DNA of 31,385 nucleotides, taken from positions 11,682 through 43,066 of the forward strand of contig JAMWDF010000001.1 in the NCBI GenBank assembly GCA_023818865.1. The letters run 5' to 3'. A model generated the notes under the pieces. It ran no database searches, was not told where the DNA came from, and was given only the letters and a program-made list of their open reading frames with translations. A program made the position numbers and the translations under genes. This DNA comes from Candidatus Omnitrophota bacterium. GTDB lineage: Bacteria; Ratteibacteria; UBA8468; B48-G9; DSTR01. Below, piece after piece: positions 9,939-17,543 of this stretch (position 1 is its first letter; each line of letters opens with the position of its first letter).

Positions 9939-11438
9939 ATGCCAAGCAAGATTCATCTGATAGCGGTAGCTGATTTACATTTTGTGAGCGACCGGAATTA
10001 TCAGTGCCCAGGGGGTCACCGGCAGACTTCACTCGGGCTGGAATTCTTATCTCGGGTTCTTTTCCGAATAAGAAATAATCCACCTGACGCCCTGGTGTTA
10101 CTTGGCGATTTTGGGGATAAGCCTGACCTAGCCAGCGCTACTTCTGACCTCCAAGAGATTGTTTCTCTGGTAAGGCAGACCAAAATTCCCGCGGTTATGG
10201 TTCGGGGTAATCACGACCTACCGGAAAAAGATTTTCTCGCCATTGCTGAAGACTTAGCCAGACCGAAAATAGTTTCTGGTTTTGTTCTTTACCCCTTCCA
10301 TGACCTGTACCGAGCTGACGAAACCTGTCTTCGGCCAAGAGAGACTCTTAATAATCTGGAGAAATTTTGTTTGGAAAATCCAACCAGACCAGTGGTTGCT
10401 CTCCAGCACAACATTGTCTGGCCCCTCCTTGAGGTTGGTTACCCAATGAATCTTGCCAATAGCCAGGAAATTGCTGACACTTACCAAAAACTGCCTGTTT
10501 GCCTTTCCTTAAGCGGCCATTACCATGTTGGCGTTCCTCTCCAGGTTTACCAGGGAGTTTTTTATCTTACTGCCCCGGCTGTTTGTGAATTGCCTTTTTC
10601 TTACCTGGAAGTAGTCCTTAGAGCTGATAAGTCCGTAGAAGTAAAACAGCCAGCCTTAAGCAACAACGTTTCCCTGCCTGATGTTCACTGCCACACAGAA
10701 TTTGCTTATTGCGGCACGACTGTCAGAGCCAATCTGGCAATTGAAAGAGCCAGAATGTTTAACTGTTCCCGGCAGGTATTAACCGAGCATACCACCCAGC
10801 TTTATGTGAGCCCTGAAGAGTTCAGCCAGACCATATTTATGAAAAAGCCTGACCTGATTAGGAAATGCCGCGAAGAAAAAAGAGACCGAATGGAAAATTT
10901 TCTAACCACCATGAAAAAACTCCGGTCAGACTTTGTCCTGCTTGGGGGCGAGGTGGAACTGGATTACCACCAAAATATCACTCTCCTTCCGGAAGACCAG
11001 GAAAACTTTGACCTTCTTTTGGGCGCCATTCACTGGCTTCCAGAGGAAGCATTAAATCAGGGAAACCGATTACTAGAAAAGAGTTTCCTCTCTGCCTGCG
11101 AAAGACTGTGTCACTCCGGGATTCAAATCCTGGCTCATCCTTTCCGCATTTTCCGGCGATACAAGCTACCTATACCCACCCACCTTTACCCAAAGGTGGC
11201 TGATATTCTAATCCAGACAGGAGTGGCCGCGGAAATAAACTTTCACACCAACCAGCCTGATCCGAAGTTTTTCCTCGTTTGTCTGGAAAAAGGGGGGAAA
11301 TTGGCTCTTGGCACTGACGCTCACTGCTTGGAAGAAGCCGGAGATTTAAGCCGACACCTTGATTTTCTCACCAACCACCTGGGTTTAACTGAATTTGACA
11401 CGGCAATTTTCCAGCCAGAGAGAAAAGTTTACTTTTAA
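9939..11438 (+). CDS. Metallophosphoesterase-PHP domain fusion protein
   Basis: 499 residues with two complete metal-dependent hydrolase domains. Residues ~1-235 are calcineurin-like phosphoesterase: D12-x-H14, G56-D57, G90-N-H92-D, H157-N and G193-H-Y-H196 supply the usual dinuclear metal ligands. Residues ~245-495 are a PHP domain: D248-x-H250-x-H252, E283-H284, E338/E340, H365, H400 and D460-x-H462 match the trinuclear site of histidinol-phosphatase-like PHP proteins. Both active sites look intact. Function could be sequential phosphate removal from a sugar or nucleotide, or phosphodiester cleavage. It starts 4 bases after the aldo/keto reductase, with little Shine-Dalgarno sequence, suggesting coupling. 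Its stop interlocks (TTAA) with that of the convergent metalloprotease gene. Confidence 0.88.
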   Translation: MPSKIHLIAVADLHFVSDRNYQCPGGHRQTSLGLEFLSRVLFRIRNNPPDALVLLGDFGDKPDLASATSDLQEIVSLVRQTKIPAVMVRGNHDLPEKDFLAIAEDLARPKIVSGFVLYPFHDLYRADETCLRPRETLNNLEKFCLENPTRPVVALQHNIVWPLLEVGYPMNLANSQEIADTYQKLPVCLSLSGHYHVGVPLQVYQGVFYLTAPAVCELPFSYLEVVLRADKSVEVKQPALSNNVSLPDVHCHTEFAYCGTTVRANLAIERARMFNCSRQVLTEHTTQLYVSPEEFSQTIFMKKPDLIRKCREEKRDRMENFLTTMKKLRSDFVLLGGEVELDYHQNITLLPEDQENFDLLLGAIHWLPEEALNQGNRLLEKSFLSACERLCHSGIQILAHPFRIFRRYKLPIPTHLYPKVADILIQTGVAAEINFHTNQPDPKFFLVCLEKGGKLALGTDAHCLEEAGDLSRHLDFLTNHLGLTEFDTAIFQPERKVYF

Positions 11439-11776
11439 AGCTGCATCTGCCGGAGTTGTTTTTCTGTCAATCCCAGGTAATGGCCAACCTCATGGAAAAG
11501 CACCTGCTCAATCATCTTTTCCAGCTCTTCCTGGTTACGGCTGGCCCGTTGAATCGGTCCCTGGTAGAGGAAAATCTTATCAGGAAGAATTAGAGAGTAA
11601 CCGGGATTTTTTCTTTTGGGGAAAGGCACTCCCTGGTAAAGCCCAAGAAACTGGCCAGCTGGTGGTTCCTCCTGGATAAAAATCTCCACATTATCCAGAT
11701 TTTGCCGGATTACACTTGGCAGTAATTGGAACTTCCGGTAAACTATCTCTTCAAAGTCTTTGCGAGAAACTTTCAT
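11435..11776 (-). CDS. Small zincin-like metallopeptidase family protein (DUF1025/PF06262 type)
   Basis: 113 residues, about the normal length for this family of short cytoplasmic proteins. The zinc-binding motif is H95-E-V-G-H99, in a C-terminal helix, followed by Y-L-G-L and an acidic residue (E105) where the family's third ligand or nearby acidic residue is expected. The N-terminal helix (FEEIVYRKFQLLP) and the middle segment FLGLYQGVPFP fit the family pattern. Substrate is unknown for the family. The gene overlaps the end of the upstream plus-strand gene by 4 bases and shares a 31-base divergent gap with the methyltransferase gene. Confidence 0.82.
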   Translation of the reverse strand: MKVSRKDFEEIVYRKFQLLPSVIRQNLDNVEIFIQEEPPAGQFLGLYQGVPFPKRKNPGYSLILPDKIFLYQGPIQRASRNQEELEKMIEQVLFHEVGHYLGLTEKQLRQMQL

Positions 11777-11807
11777 TATTTTGAGTATAACATACTAAGG
11801 AGAAAAA

Positions 11808-12614
11808 ATGATTATCATCGGCGAAAGGATTAATGCTACCAGGAAAACCATCGCCCGCGCCATTGAAAAAAGAGACGCTGCCTTTATCAAAAAAGAAGCG
11901 GAAAAACAACGGCTGGCAGGGGCTCATTATCTTGACCTCAATGCTGGACTGGGAAAAGGTACCGAGAAAGAAGACCTCGGCTGGTTGATTCATACTGTCC
12001 AGGAACAAGACCAGGGACCATTAACTCTGGATAGTTCTGACCCAGCGGTCCTGGCTGAGTGTCTGCCTCTGGTAGAAAATCCGGAGGTAATGATTAACTC
12101 TATTAACGGCGAAGAAAAAAGGATTAAAGGTCTTCTGCCTGTATTGAAAAATCATCCCCAGGTAAAACTGATTGCGTTGACGATGGATGATAGCGGTATT
12201 CCTCAGACCGCCGAGAAAAGAATCCAGGTAGCCGACCAGTTAATTAAATTGGTGACTGCTGAAACTAACTTGCCGGTGGAAAACATTTATGTAGATTGCT
12301 TGGTTCAACCCATTAGCGTAGACACAAGAAATGGTCTGGTCTTTCTAGACGCGATGAAAGAGCTGAAAAGGCTCTATCCTGGAGTGAAAACGACCTGTGG
12401 ATTGTCTAATGTGTCTTTTGGTCTGCCGGAAAGAAAGAAGATTAACCAGTATTTCCTGGTGGTGAGTTTAGCCCATGGGCTGGATTCAGCTATCATTGAC
12501 CCGACTCTTCCGGAGATGCAGGAAGCCGTATGCCTCAGTCAGACAGTCTTAGGCCAGGATGAATACTGCCTGAACTACCTCCGGTTTGCCAGAGCAGTCT
12601 CCGGAAAAGGGTAA
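11808..12614 (+). CDS. Methyltetrahydrofolate methyltransferase, AcsE/MetH pterin-binding type
   Basis: 268 residues, the standard length of a single pterin-binding TIM barrel. Recognisable family blocks are IIGERINATR at the N-terminus, AGAHYLDLNAG (~37-47), LDSSDP (~74-79, with D75) and MINSIN (~95-100). The family moves the methyl group of methyl-tetrahydrofolate to a corrinoid protein, for example in the acetyl-CoA (Wood-Ljungdahl) pathway. No corrinoid protein, CO dehydrogenase or cobalamin-activation gene is in the window, so the partner is unknown. The start has AAGGAG 8 bases upstream. It is the last metabolic gene before the scar region and foreign cassette. Confidence 0.88.
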   Translation: MIIIGERINATRKTIARAIEKRDAAFIKKEAEKQRLAGAHYLDLNAGLGKGTEKEDLGWLIHTVQEQDQGPLTLDSSDPAVLAECLPLVENPEVMINSINGEEKRIKGLLPVLKNHPQVKLIALTMDDSGIPQTAEKRIQVADQLIKLVTAETNLPVENIYVDCLVQPISVDTRNGLVFLDAMKELKRLYPGVKTTCGLSNVSFGLPERKKINQYFLVVSLAHGLDSAIIDPTLPEMQEAVCLSQTVLGQDEYCLNYLRFARAVSGKG

Positions 12615-12642
12615 TTTCCTCCTTACTCAGATAAACTGACAG

Positions 12643-12680
12643 CTACCAGCTAGCTTCTTTTTTTAGTGAGGAACTGGTAG
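12643..12680. repeat. Inverted repeat CTACCAG/CTGGTAG
   Basis: CTACCAG (12643-12649) and CTGGTAG (12674-12680) are perfect complements around a 24-base T-rich spacer, 29 bases after the methyltransferase stop codon. This could be a weak transcript end or the end of an old mobile element. The long loop and lack of a T-run after the stem argue against a classical intrinsic terminator. Only the repeat itself is certain. Confidence 0.35.
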
Positions 12681-12733
12681 GACAGATTTACTTGCTGTCT
12701 AATCTCCATTAAACGAAGAATTTCTGTCTCGTT

Positions 12734-12931
12734 TTACATACAAGGTGGTTTCAGCCTTAAAGCTCGTTGGAAGGTCTTCGCGTTAAGGAATTTCTTTTTT
12801 AATCCTTCATAAGGAGGGAAAGCGCCTCCATAACCTAAAACCCTTCTTGCTTTAGCAACCATTTCAAGCTCTTCTTGTGTCCAGTAAGGAGAAACATAAG
12901 TATTTTTCTGTCGTGGCTCAAGTGGTGGTAG
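12734..12931 (-). pseudogene. Unrecognised minus-strand gene remnant cut by an IS element
   Basis: The minus strand holds a stop-free frame ending at 12734 that reads protein-like (YVSPYWTQEELEMVAKARR, then VLGYGGAFPPYEGLKKK). It has about 65 residues, has no convincing start at its 5' end and stays open up to the left inverted repeat of the adjacent IS element at 12932; stops appear a few codons inside the element. An ATG at 12862 lies in the middle and has no clear ribosome site. The simplest reading is the C-terminal stump of a gene whose front part was removed or displaced by the insertion. I do not recognise the family; it might also be the tail of another transposase. Confidence 0.4.
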
Positions 12932-13530
12932 TGTAAGATATTTTCTGTAAATTTATTAGGCACGTTCCCTGACAAAAAGGGGGCCATCGCCCATCTTTTA
13001 AGTGGAGTTAAACTACTTAACAAGGGAAGGTAGGATGGCCCAAAGAAATGGTATGGGAGGGAAGGAAAAAAGAAAAGGGGTGTTGATTGAGGGGTTGGGG
13101 GAATTGGTTGGGGATACCCTGGAACCCTTGCGGTGACTGATAGAACGGGCGTCCTAGCACGTATTGGGAATAGAGATATTGAGGTATTTAGGGGGAAGCC
13201 TACCAACGGTTTGAAAAGAGAAAAGAATATCGGTCGGGGTGTAAGTCGATAACCATTACCGCGCGCATCGGGAAGTTATCCTTCCAAGTACCCCAATTAC
13301 GGGATGGGAAGTTTTGTCCGGAGCTGTTTCGCCGGTATCATCGGAGTGAAAAAGGATTACGATTAACGCTGATGGAAATGGTCCTACAGGAAGTAACTAC
13401 CCAACATCGGTACCTGAATAGCCAGAAAGAAGAAGCCACTGAGGAACTAACCAATTCTGAATTGTTACCCGAAATTAAACCGGCGGCAATTGCGACTTAA
13501 AAGGGGGGAATTTACAGAAAAAACTTGACA
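12932..13530 (+). mobile_element. Internally deleted IS256-type insertion sequence with terminal inverted repeats
   Basis: The element is ~600 bases long, bounded by 22-base inverted repeats at 12932-12953 and 13509-13530 that match at 18 of 22 positions, including an uninterrupted 13-base core (TTTTCTGTAAATT). Both begin with TGT at the outer edge. Inside is a broken transposase of IS256/Mutator type reading outward on the plus strand. Full IS256-type elements are about 1.3 kb, so roughly half is missing. I found no clean 8-base target duplication: the flanks are GGTGGTAG and GAACCTAG. It marks the left side of the foreign cassette and its right end supplies a -35 box. Confidence 0.65.
13035..13500 (+). 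pseudogene. IS256/Mutator-family transposase remnant
   Basis: From an ATG at 13035 (after GGGAAGGTAGG) the frame reads GELVGDTLEPLR, then meets TGA at 13134 and TAG at 13155. A one-base shift in the G-run at 13191-13195 restores the family's N-terminal pattern: EAYQRFEKRKEYRSGCKS, IGKLSFQVPQLRDGKFCPEL and RRYHRSEKGLRLTLMEM, the typical 'YRNGY ... vgtl.l.vPr.RdG.F ... f.ryqRsek.l...l.emy..G' block. After ~EVTTQ the protein jumps to an unrelated-looking tail ending at 13500, so the DDE catalytic core is absent. Two in-frame stops, a frameshift and the deletion make it inactive. Confidence 0.75.
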
Positions 13531-13555
13531 GAACCTAGTCAATGCCTTTTATAAT
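13525..13555 (+). promoter_or_regulatory. Hybrid promoter: IS-end -35 plus TATAAT
   Basis: TTGACA (13525-13530) is a perfect -35 hexamer and forms the last six bases of the right inverted repeat of the IS remnant. TATAAT (13550-13555) is a perfect -10 hexamer in the flank. The spacer is 19 bases, slightly longer than the ideal 17. Transcription would start near 13562, ~105 bases before the first cassette gene. IS256-family ends are known to form hybrid promoters of this sort. An alternative weaker pair in the same stretch is TTTACA (13555-13560) with TATGTT (13579-13584). Confidence 0.6.
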
Positions 13556-13667
13556 TTACAGAACTTGTTGTAGAATAGTATGTTACCTTGTGAGGAAATT
13601 GAAATATTAACAACACTGCCAGAATCAAAGGATAAGAAAATTAAACATTCAGAAGGAGGTAACTAGA

Positions 13668-14822
13668 ATGGAATTCAAAGATTGGTTTTGTTTGAAAGAC
13701 AGAGAAAGTTTTACAATTGATGCTAGGATTAATCCAACTGACGGCAGGTTCTATTTCGGCAGACATGAAATTAAAAATTGGATGAAAGGGCAGTTGCGTA
13801 GGTCTTTTGTTGACCCTGGTGTACCTAAAATCATCATTTATGGTCCTTACGGCTCAGGAAAGACACAAACCCTTTTTCACATCGAACATCACCTCAAAAC
13901 CGAGAAGCCAGAGGCATGTAGATTAACACCAAAGACCATTCATCTGGACCTAGAAATGCATAGTAAATCCACTGATTTTGACTGGCACCTTCAACTTATA
14001 GAGATGATAGGTAAAGATGCAGTAGTAAAATGGCTTGAGGAAGTTCGAAACAGAGGAAATTTAGAACAAGAGTTGAAAAAAATTGTTGCTGACCCCAATA
14101 TAATATCTGTGCTAATAAATTTACTTTTGGGTGGCGATATTGGTTTGTCTGCTTGGCGGTGGATTTGCGGTCAGACACTATCCACCCGAGAATTAGAACA
14201 ACTGCGAGTGACAAGAAATCTTGGGCAAATTGGTACCGGAGACTTGGTAAACGCATTAATAGCAATTGGTAAGCTTGCTGAGGTGAATGGGGAAAAGATA
14301 ATTTTCTTGATGGACGAAGCAGAACAGTTTAGAAACGTAAAAACCGGCGATGCATCAGAATCGCTTCATACTTATTTGAGAAAACTTTCAGACCCACCGA
14401 ATTCAAGTATCGGGTTTATCATTGCTGGTTTTGCCCTGACATTAGACGATATGCCAGAATTACTGGTTCGGAATGATATTAGAACAAGACTTGGAGAAAC
14501 TAATATTAAAGAAATAGGTAATTTACCAGCAGTTGACGAAGTGCAAGTTTTCCTTAAAGAATTACTTGAGGAATTGATAGATAAAATAACTGCCGACCAA
14601 AAGATTCAAAAAGAAAAGCTTAATGCCACATTAAATACCTATCCATTTACCCACAGCTCTTTTGATTTATTGTGCGACTATGCTTCACAGGACCCAATAA
14701 GAGCATTGCCTCGCAACATTATAAAGTGTCTCAATGAATGTGCTATTGCTGCTTGGGATGAGAAAAAACCAGTAATAGAGGACACTATCGTTAATGAGAT
14801 TGCTCCCGTAGTTTTTTCATAA
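13668..14822 (+). CDS. AAA-type ATPase, first gene of foreign cassette
   Basis: 384 residues, cytoplasmic. Walker A is GPYGSGKTQT (from residue 59) and Walker B is IIFLMDEAEQF (from ~211), followed by a sensor-like strand IGFIIAGFALT (~247) and an arginine-containing NDIRTRLG (~275) that could act as an arginine finger. The layout is that of ORC/Cdc6-like AAA ATPases, with a helical lid toward the C-terminus (DPIRALPRNIIKCLNE). The start is clear: AGAAGGAGGT (13651-13660) sits 7 bases upstream. The HerA-like gene follows after 6 bases. Such ATPases pair with HerA-type translocases in several DNA-restriction systems. Codon use is AT-rich compared with the flanking metabolic genes. The ATPase call is firm; a defence role is inference. 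Confidence 0.85.
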   Translation: MEFKDWFCLKDRESFTIDARINPTDGRFYFGRHEIKNWMKGQLRRSFVDPGVPKIIIYGPYGSGKTQTLFHIEHHLKTEKPEACRLTPKTIHLDLEMHSKSTDFDWHLQLIEMIGKDAVVKWLEEVRNRGNLEQELKKIVADPNIISVLINLLLGGDIGLSAWRWICGQTLSTRELEQLRVTRNLGQIGTGDLVNALIAIGKLAEVNGEKIIFLMDEAEQFRNVKTGDASESLHTYLRKLSDPPNSSIGFIIAGFALTLDDMPELLVRNDIRTRLGETNIKEIGNLPAVDEVQVFLKELLEELIDKITADQKIQKEKLNATLNTYPFTHSSFDLLCDYASQDPIRALPRNIIKCLNECAIAAWDEKKPVIEDTIVNEIAPVVFS

Positions 14823-14828
14823 AACCAG

Positions 14829-16208
14829 ATGAAAAAATTTACTGTAAAACCCAAAATATTCCACGATAGAGAAGTTTTGATTAGTGGACAGGCCCAGGTT
14901 CCTCCCAATTTTGTATTTCTTGGTAGATTAGCAGAATCCGGGCAGATTACAAGAATAAATTATGACGTATCCTCAGAGCATGTAATTGCAATTTTTGGCA
15001 AAAGAGGTTCGGGAAAGTCATATACACTTGGAAGTTTCTCAGAGGGGCTTTGCACTAAAGAAAAGGAGACATCCATATCAAAGATATCCAAAATACGTGG
15101 ATGCCTGTTATTTGATACCTTAGGTATATTTCAATGGACAGACACTCCTCTTTCCTTCCAATCTACCCAAGAAATTATTAAGCAACAAATTTCATTTCAC
15201 AAAGGTTGGGATATAAAAGTTGAACCTTTAGATGTACAGGTTTGGATACCACGAGGCACAAGAGAAGATACAACACCTTCTTCATACAAAGATTTCACTA
15301 TAAACACATCTGATTTTAATGCTTCGGATTGGGGCTATCTGTTGGGACTTGATATTTTTCAGGACCGTATGGGTCAGTTATTAAATGATGCCTACATTAA
15401 GGTTACTTCTGATGGCTGGTCAGATGGAAGGGAAAATTTTTCACCTGTAAAAGAATATTCAGTTCAGGATTTAATCAGTTGTATAGACCAAGATACCGAA
15501 CTACAAAATAACTACCAACGGGAAACACTCAGAGCGGTTCGTCAACAGTTATCTATTTACAGTAAGAACTTACTATTTCAAAAGAAAGGCACTGAATTAA
15601 CTGACCTAATTAGACGCGGTTATCTTAGTATATTGGTTATGAATAAGATGTCAGATGAACTAAGATCAGTGATAGTTTCATCTATTATTCGTAAAGTAAT
15701 TGAATCAAGAATTGTTGCATCGGAAAGCGAAAAACGCTTAAGAATCAGTTCCAATCTTACAGAAGAAGAAAAAAATCATCTAATAGAAAAAATTACAAAA
15801 TCTATCCCGCCATCCTGGATAGCATTAGATGAAGCCCAAAACGTTTTACCATCGGAAAGAAAAACCTCAGCCACCGATGTTTTAGTAAAGTTAGTTAGAG
15901 AAGGACGCAACTTTGGCCTTTCATTCATGTTTACTACTCAACAACCTTCAGCGGTTGACCAGCGAATCTTAGCACAGGTTGATACAATTATTGCTCATAA
16001 ATTGACCCTTCAGAATGATATAGATTATGTCCGAAAAAATTTGAAATCAAAGCTACCGGATGAAGCAAAATATGGTAATTCCACTCATTCTTTTGATGAG
16101 TTATTAAGAATGCTTGATATTGGTCAGGCCTTGGTTTCTGATACAGAAACAGACCGGTGTTTCATTGTGGACATAAGACCAAAAGTAAGTGTTCACGGAG
16201 GATTTTGA
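14829..16208 (+). CDS. HerA-like (FtsK-HerA superfamily, DUF87-type) ATPase
   Basis: 459 residues. Walker A is FGKRGSGKSYT with K63, Walker B is SWIALDEAQNV (D334, E335). The following block REGRNFGLSFMFTTQQPSAVD is the HerA signature that carries the arginine finger and sensor glutamine. The N-terminal ~45 residues could be a short HAS-like beta-barrel. HerA proteins form hexameric DNA translocases, usually working with a nuclease or other effector. No membrane segment is seen, so it is soluble. It starts 6 bases after the AAA gene with almost no ribosome site of its own and ends in TGATG, sharing one base with the next start. No NurA, Sir2 or DUF4297 partner is adjacent. Confidence 0.87.
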   Translation: MKKFTVKPKIFHDREVLISGQAQVPPNFVFLGRLAESGQITRINYDVSSEHVIAIFGKRGSGKSYTLGSFSEGLCTKEKETSISKISKIRGCLLFDTLGIFQWTDTPLSFQSTQEIIKQQISFHKGWDIKVEPLDVQVWIPRGTREDTTPSSYKDFTINTSDFNASDWGYLLGLDIFQDRMGQLLNDAYIKVTSDGWSDGRENFSPVKEYSVQDLISCIDQDTELQNNYQRETLRAVRQQLSIYSKNLLFQKKGTELTDLIRRGYLSILVMNKMSDELRSVIVSSIIRKVIESRIVASESEKRLRISSNLTEEEKNHLIEKITKSIPPSWIALDEAQNVLPSERKTSATDVLVKLVREGRNFGLSFMFTTQQPSAVDQRILAQVDTIIAHKLTLQNDIDYVRKNLKSKLPDEAKYGNSTHSFDELLRMLDIGQALVSDTETDRCFIVDIRPKVSVHGGF

Positions 16209-17428
16209 TGATGGAAGTAATCCGTGTTATCGAAAATACAGAATATTGCCAGCAACGACTCGGTTTTTTGAAGTATATCGTTGCAAAATGTGCAGATTAC
16301 GGGACAAGCAGTTTATCCACTGTTGGAAGAGATCTACTTGCTGCTGTTTCCCAAAAAGTATCAGTTCCATTTGACAAAAATGTAGAGGAATATATTAAAC
16401 AAAAAAGAAACTATGAATCAATACTAACCGGAAACACTATTCAAAAGGATAATCAGGTTATTTTAGAACTCCAGGATATATACTTGGCAGACAGCAGAAT
16501 CCCGTCCAAAACAGGTAAATTATTGCCATATGCTTGGAAAATATATCCATATCTTGCTATTTCTTTAGGGTTAATCAGGAAAACCTCCTATTCTCTCCTT
16601 GGGAAAGCCCAGATGCTGATCGCATTAACCGACAAGAATCAGTTATTAGCATTCAAAAACTATCTTCCTGAGAGTAACCCACTGATTATCAACGATAGTC
16701 AGAGATTGGCTTTTCTTTTTCTACTGATTCGGTCTGATGGTGATGTTATGAGGTTTTTATATAACAAAGCATTAAGAATGGAAGAATTTACCAATCGTTC
16801 ACTTGGCGATTATCTTTCAGAGATTTATTTGCAGTTAGCAAAGACAGCAAGAACAAAGGTAAGAAGTGGCGATGATATAGAAAAAGTCCAGCGGCTGATT
16901 GATAAAGCAAGAATACTTGAAAAATGGAAAGGTAAACCTGATACAGGTAGCCGTACAGCGAGGAACAACACAACTGTTGTGAGGATTGAACCATATGTTG
17001 ATTTAGGATTAGTAACAAAGAAAACTCCGTTTGAATTTAGATATCAACTTTCTGATGCGGGAAGCACTTTTTTTTCTGAATTTTCAAGAACCGATTATAT
17101 AGAAAATTTCCTCAATAACTCATTTTTTGAAGTATGCAACAAAGCATTTGGATACAAGGCAAGGAAAATTTTAGAATCTTCTAAACTATTACCTTTGTTT
17201 TTTAAATCCTACGGTACATTAAAAAGTCCATTAGGTTATGCTTCTATTGAGGATGTACTTCTCCTATCTGGAATAAAAGCAATTACAGAAGAGAAGATAT
17301 ATTTTGAAATAGGAGATGGAATAAATCTGTTAAAAAAACTACAAAAAGAAAAACCTGAACTGATAAACTTTAACATTGATAGAATGGGGAATCTTACTTA
17401 TGTCAAATTTGTAAACGCAGAGGGATGA
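16208..17428 (+). CDS. Orphan 406-residue cassette protein with a winged-helix-like segment
   Basis: The start is taken at ATG 16208, which overlaps the HerA stop (TGATG) and has GGAGG 7 bases upstream; the frame stays open 17 codons further up, but that part lies within the HerA gene. I do not recognise the family. No P-loop, nuclease, signal peptide or membrane motif is visible. Residues ~250-295 (VRIEPYVDLGLVTKK, then FRYQLSDAGSTFF) have the look of a winged helix-turn-helix with a beta-wing, as found in DNA-binding or subunit-docking modules. The rest is mostly helical. In the operon it lies where related systems carry a structural or DNA-recognition subunit. It could be an adaptor between HerA and the effector; that is inference. 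Confidence 0.75.
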   Translation: MMEVIRVIENTEYCQQRLGFLKYIVAKCADYGTSSLSTVGRDLLAAVSQKVSVPFDKNVEEYIKQKRNYESILTGNTIQKDNQVILELQDIYLADSRIPSKTGKLLPYAWKIYPYLAISLGLIRKTSYSLLGKAQMLIALTDKNQLLAFKNYLPESNPLIINDSQRLAFLFLLIRSDGDVMRFLYNKALRMEEFTNRSLGDYLSEIYLQLAKTARTKVRSGDDIEKVQRLIDKARILEKWKGKPDTGSRTARNNTTVVRIEPYVDLGLVTKKTPFEFRYQLSDAGSTFFSEFSRTDYIENFLNNSFFEVCNKAFGYKARKILESSKLLPLFFKSYGTLKSPLGYASIEDVLLLSGIKAITEEKIYFEIGDGINLLKKLQKEKPELINFNIDRMGNLTYVKFVNAEG

Positions 17429-17541
17429 AGAAGAAATTCTTTGAGGCATTTTATGACCGCACACTTTACCATCAAATGGCCCAAACGTTAACTCAGACAG
17501 TTTTTAGAGAACTCAATTTGCTAGGGGCAGAAGGAATCTGA
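17425..17541 (+). CDS. Small 38-residue ORF between cassette genes
   Basis: This short frame starts with ATG at 17425, overlapping the stop of the preceding gene by four bases (ATGA), and ends 2 bases before the start of the next gene at 17544. The product begins MKKKFFEAFYDRTLYHQMAQ and continues with an amphipathic helix (TLTQTVFRELNLLG). Without it the cassette would have an unusual ~115-base gap. The interlocked start and stop strongly suggest real, coupled translation. The ribosome site is weak (GCAGAGGG), as expected for a re-initiation gene. Function is unknown: a small subunit, inhibitor or antitoxin-like peptide are all possible. It could also be the remnant of a longer gene. Confidence 0.6.
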   Translation: MKKKFFEAFYDRTLYHQMAQTLTQTVFRELNLLGAEGI

Positions 17542-17543
17542 TT

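Noticed and set aside
12835..13206. 123-residue minus-strand ORF
   Set aside because: It crosses the left end of the IS element and lies antisense to the transposase remnant; low-complexity, proline-rich product. A different minus-strand frame (12734-12931) looks more protein-like.
12924..13538. 8-base target-site duplication flanking the IS remnant
   Set aside because: Flanks GGTGGTAG and GAACCTAG agree at too few positions to call a duplication.
13580..13666. 28-codon ORF (MLPCEEIEIL...) directly before the AAA ATPase gene, its end overlapping the Shine-Dalgarno site
   Set aside because: No ribosome site in front of it, and its last codons are simply the AGGAGGT sequence of the next gene. 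A leader peptide is possible but unsupported.
16157..16207. Longer start for the orphan cassette protein
   Set aside because: These codons lie inside the HerA-like gene; the TGATG overlap and GGAGG support the start at 16208.
16208..17428. NurA-type nuclease partner of HerA
   Set aside because: No NurA motifs or RNase H-like acidic pattern visible.
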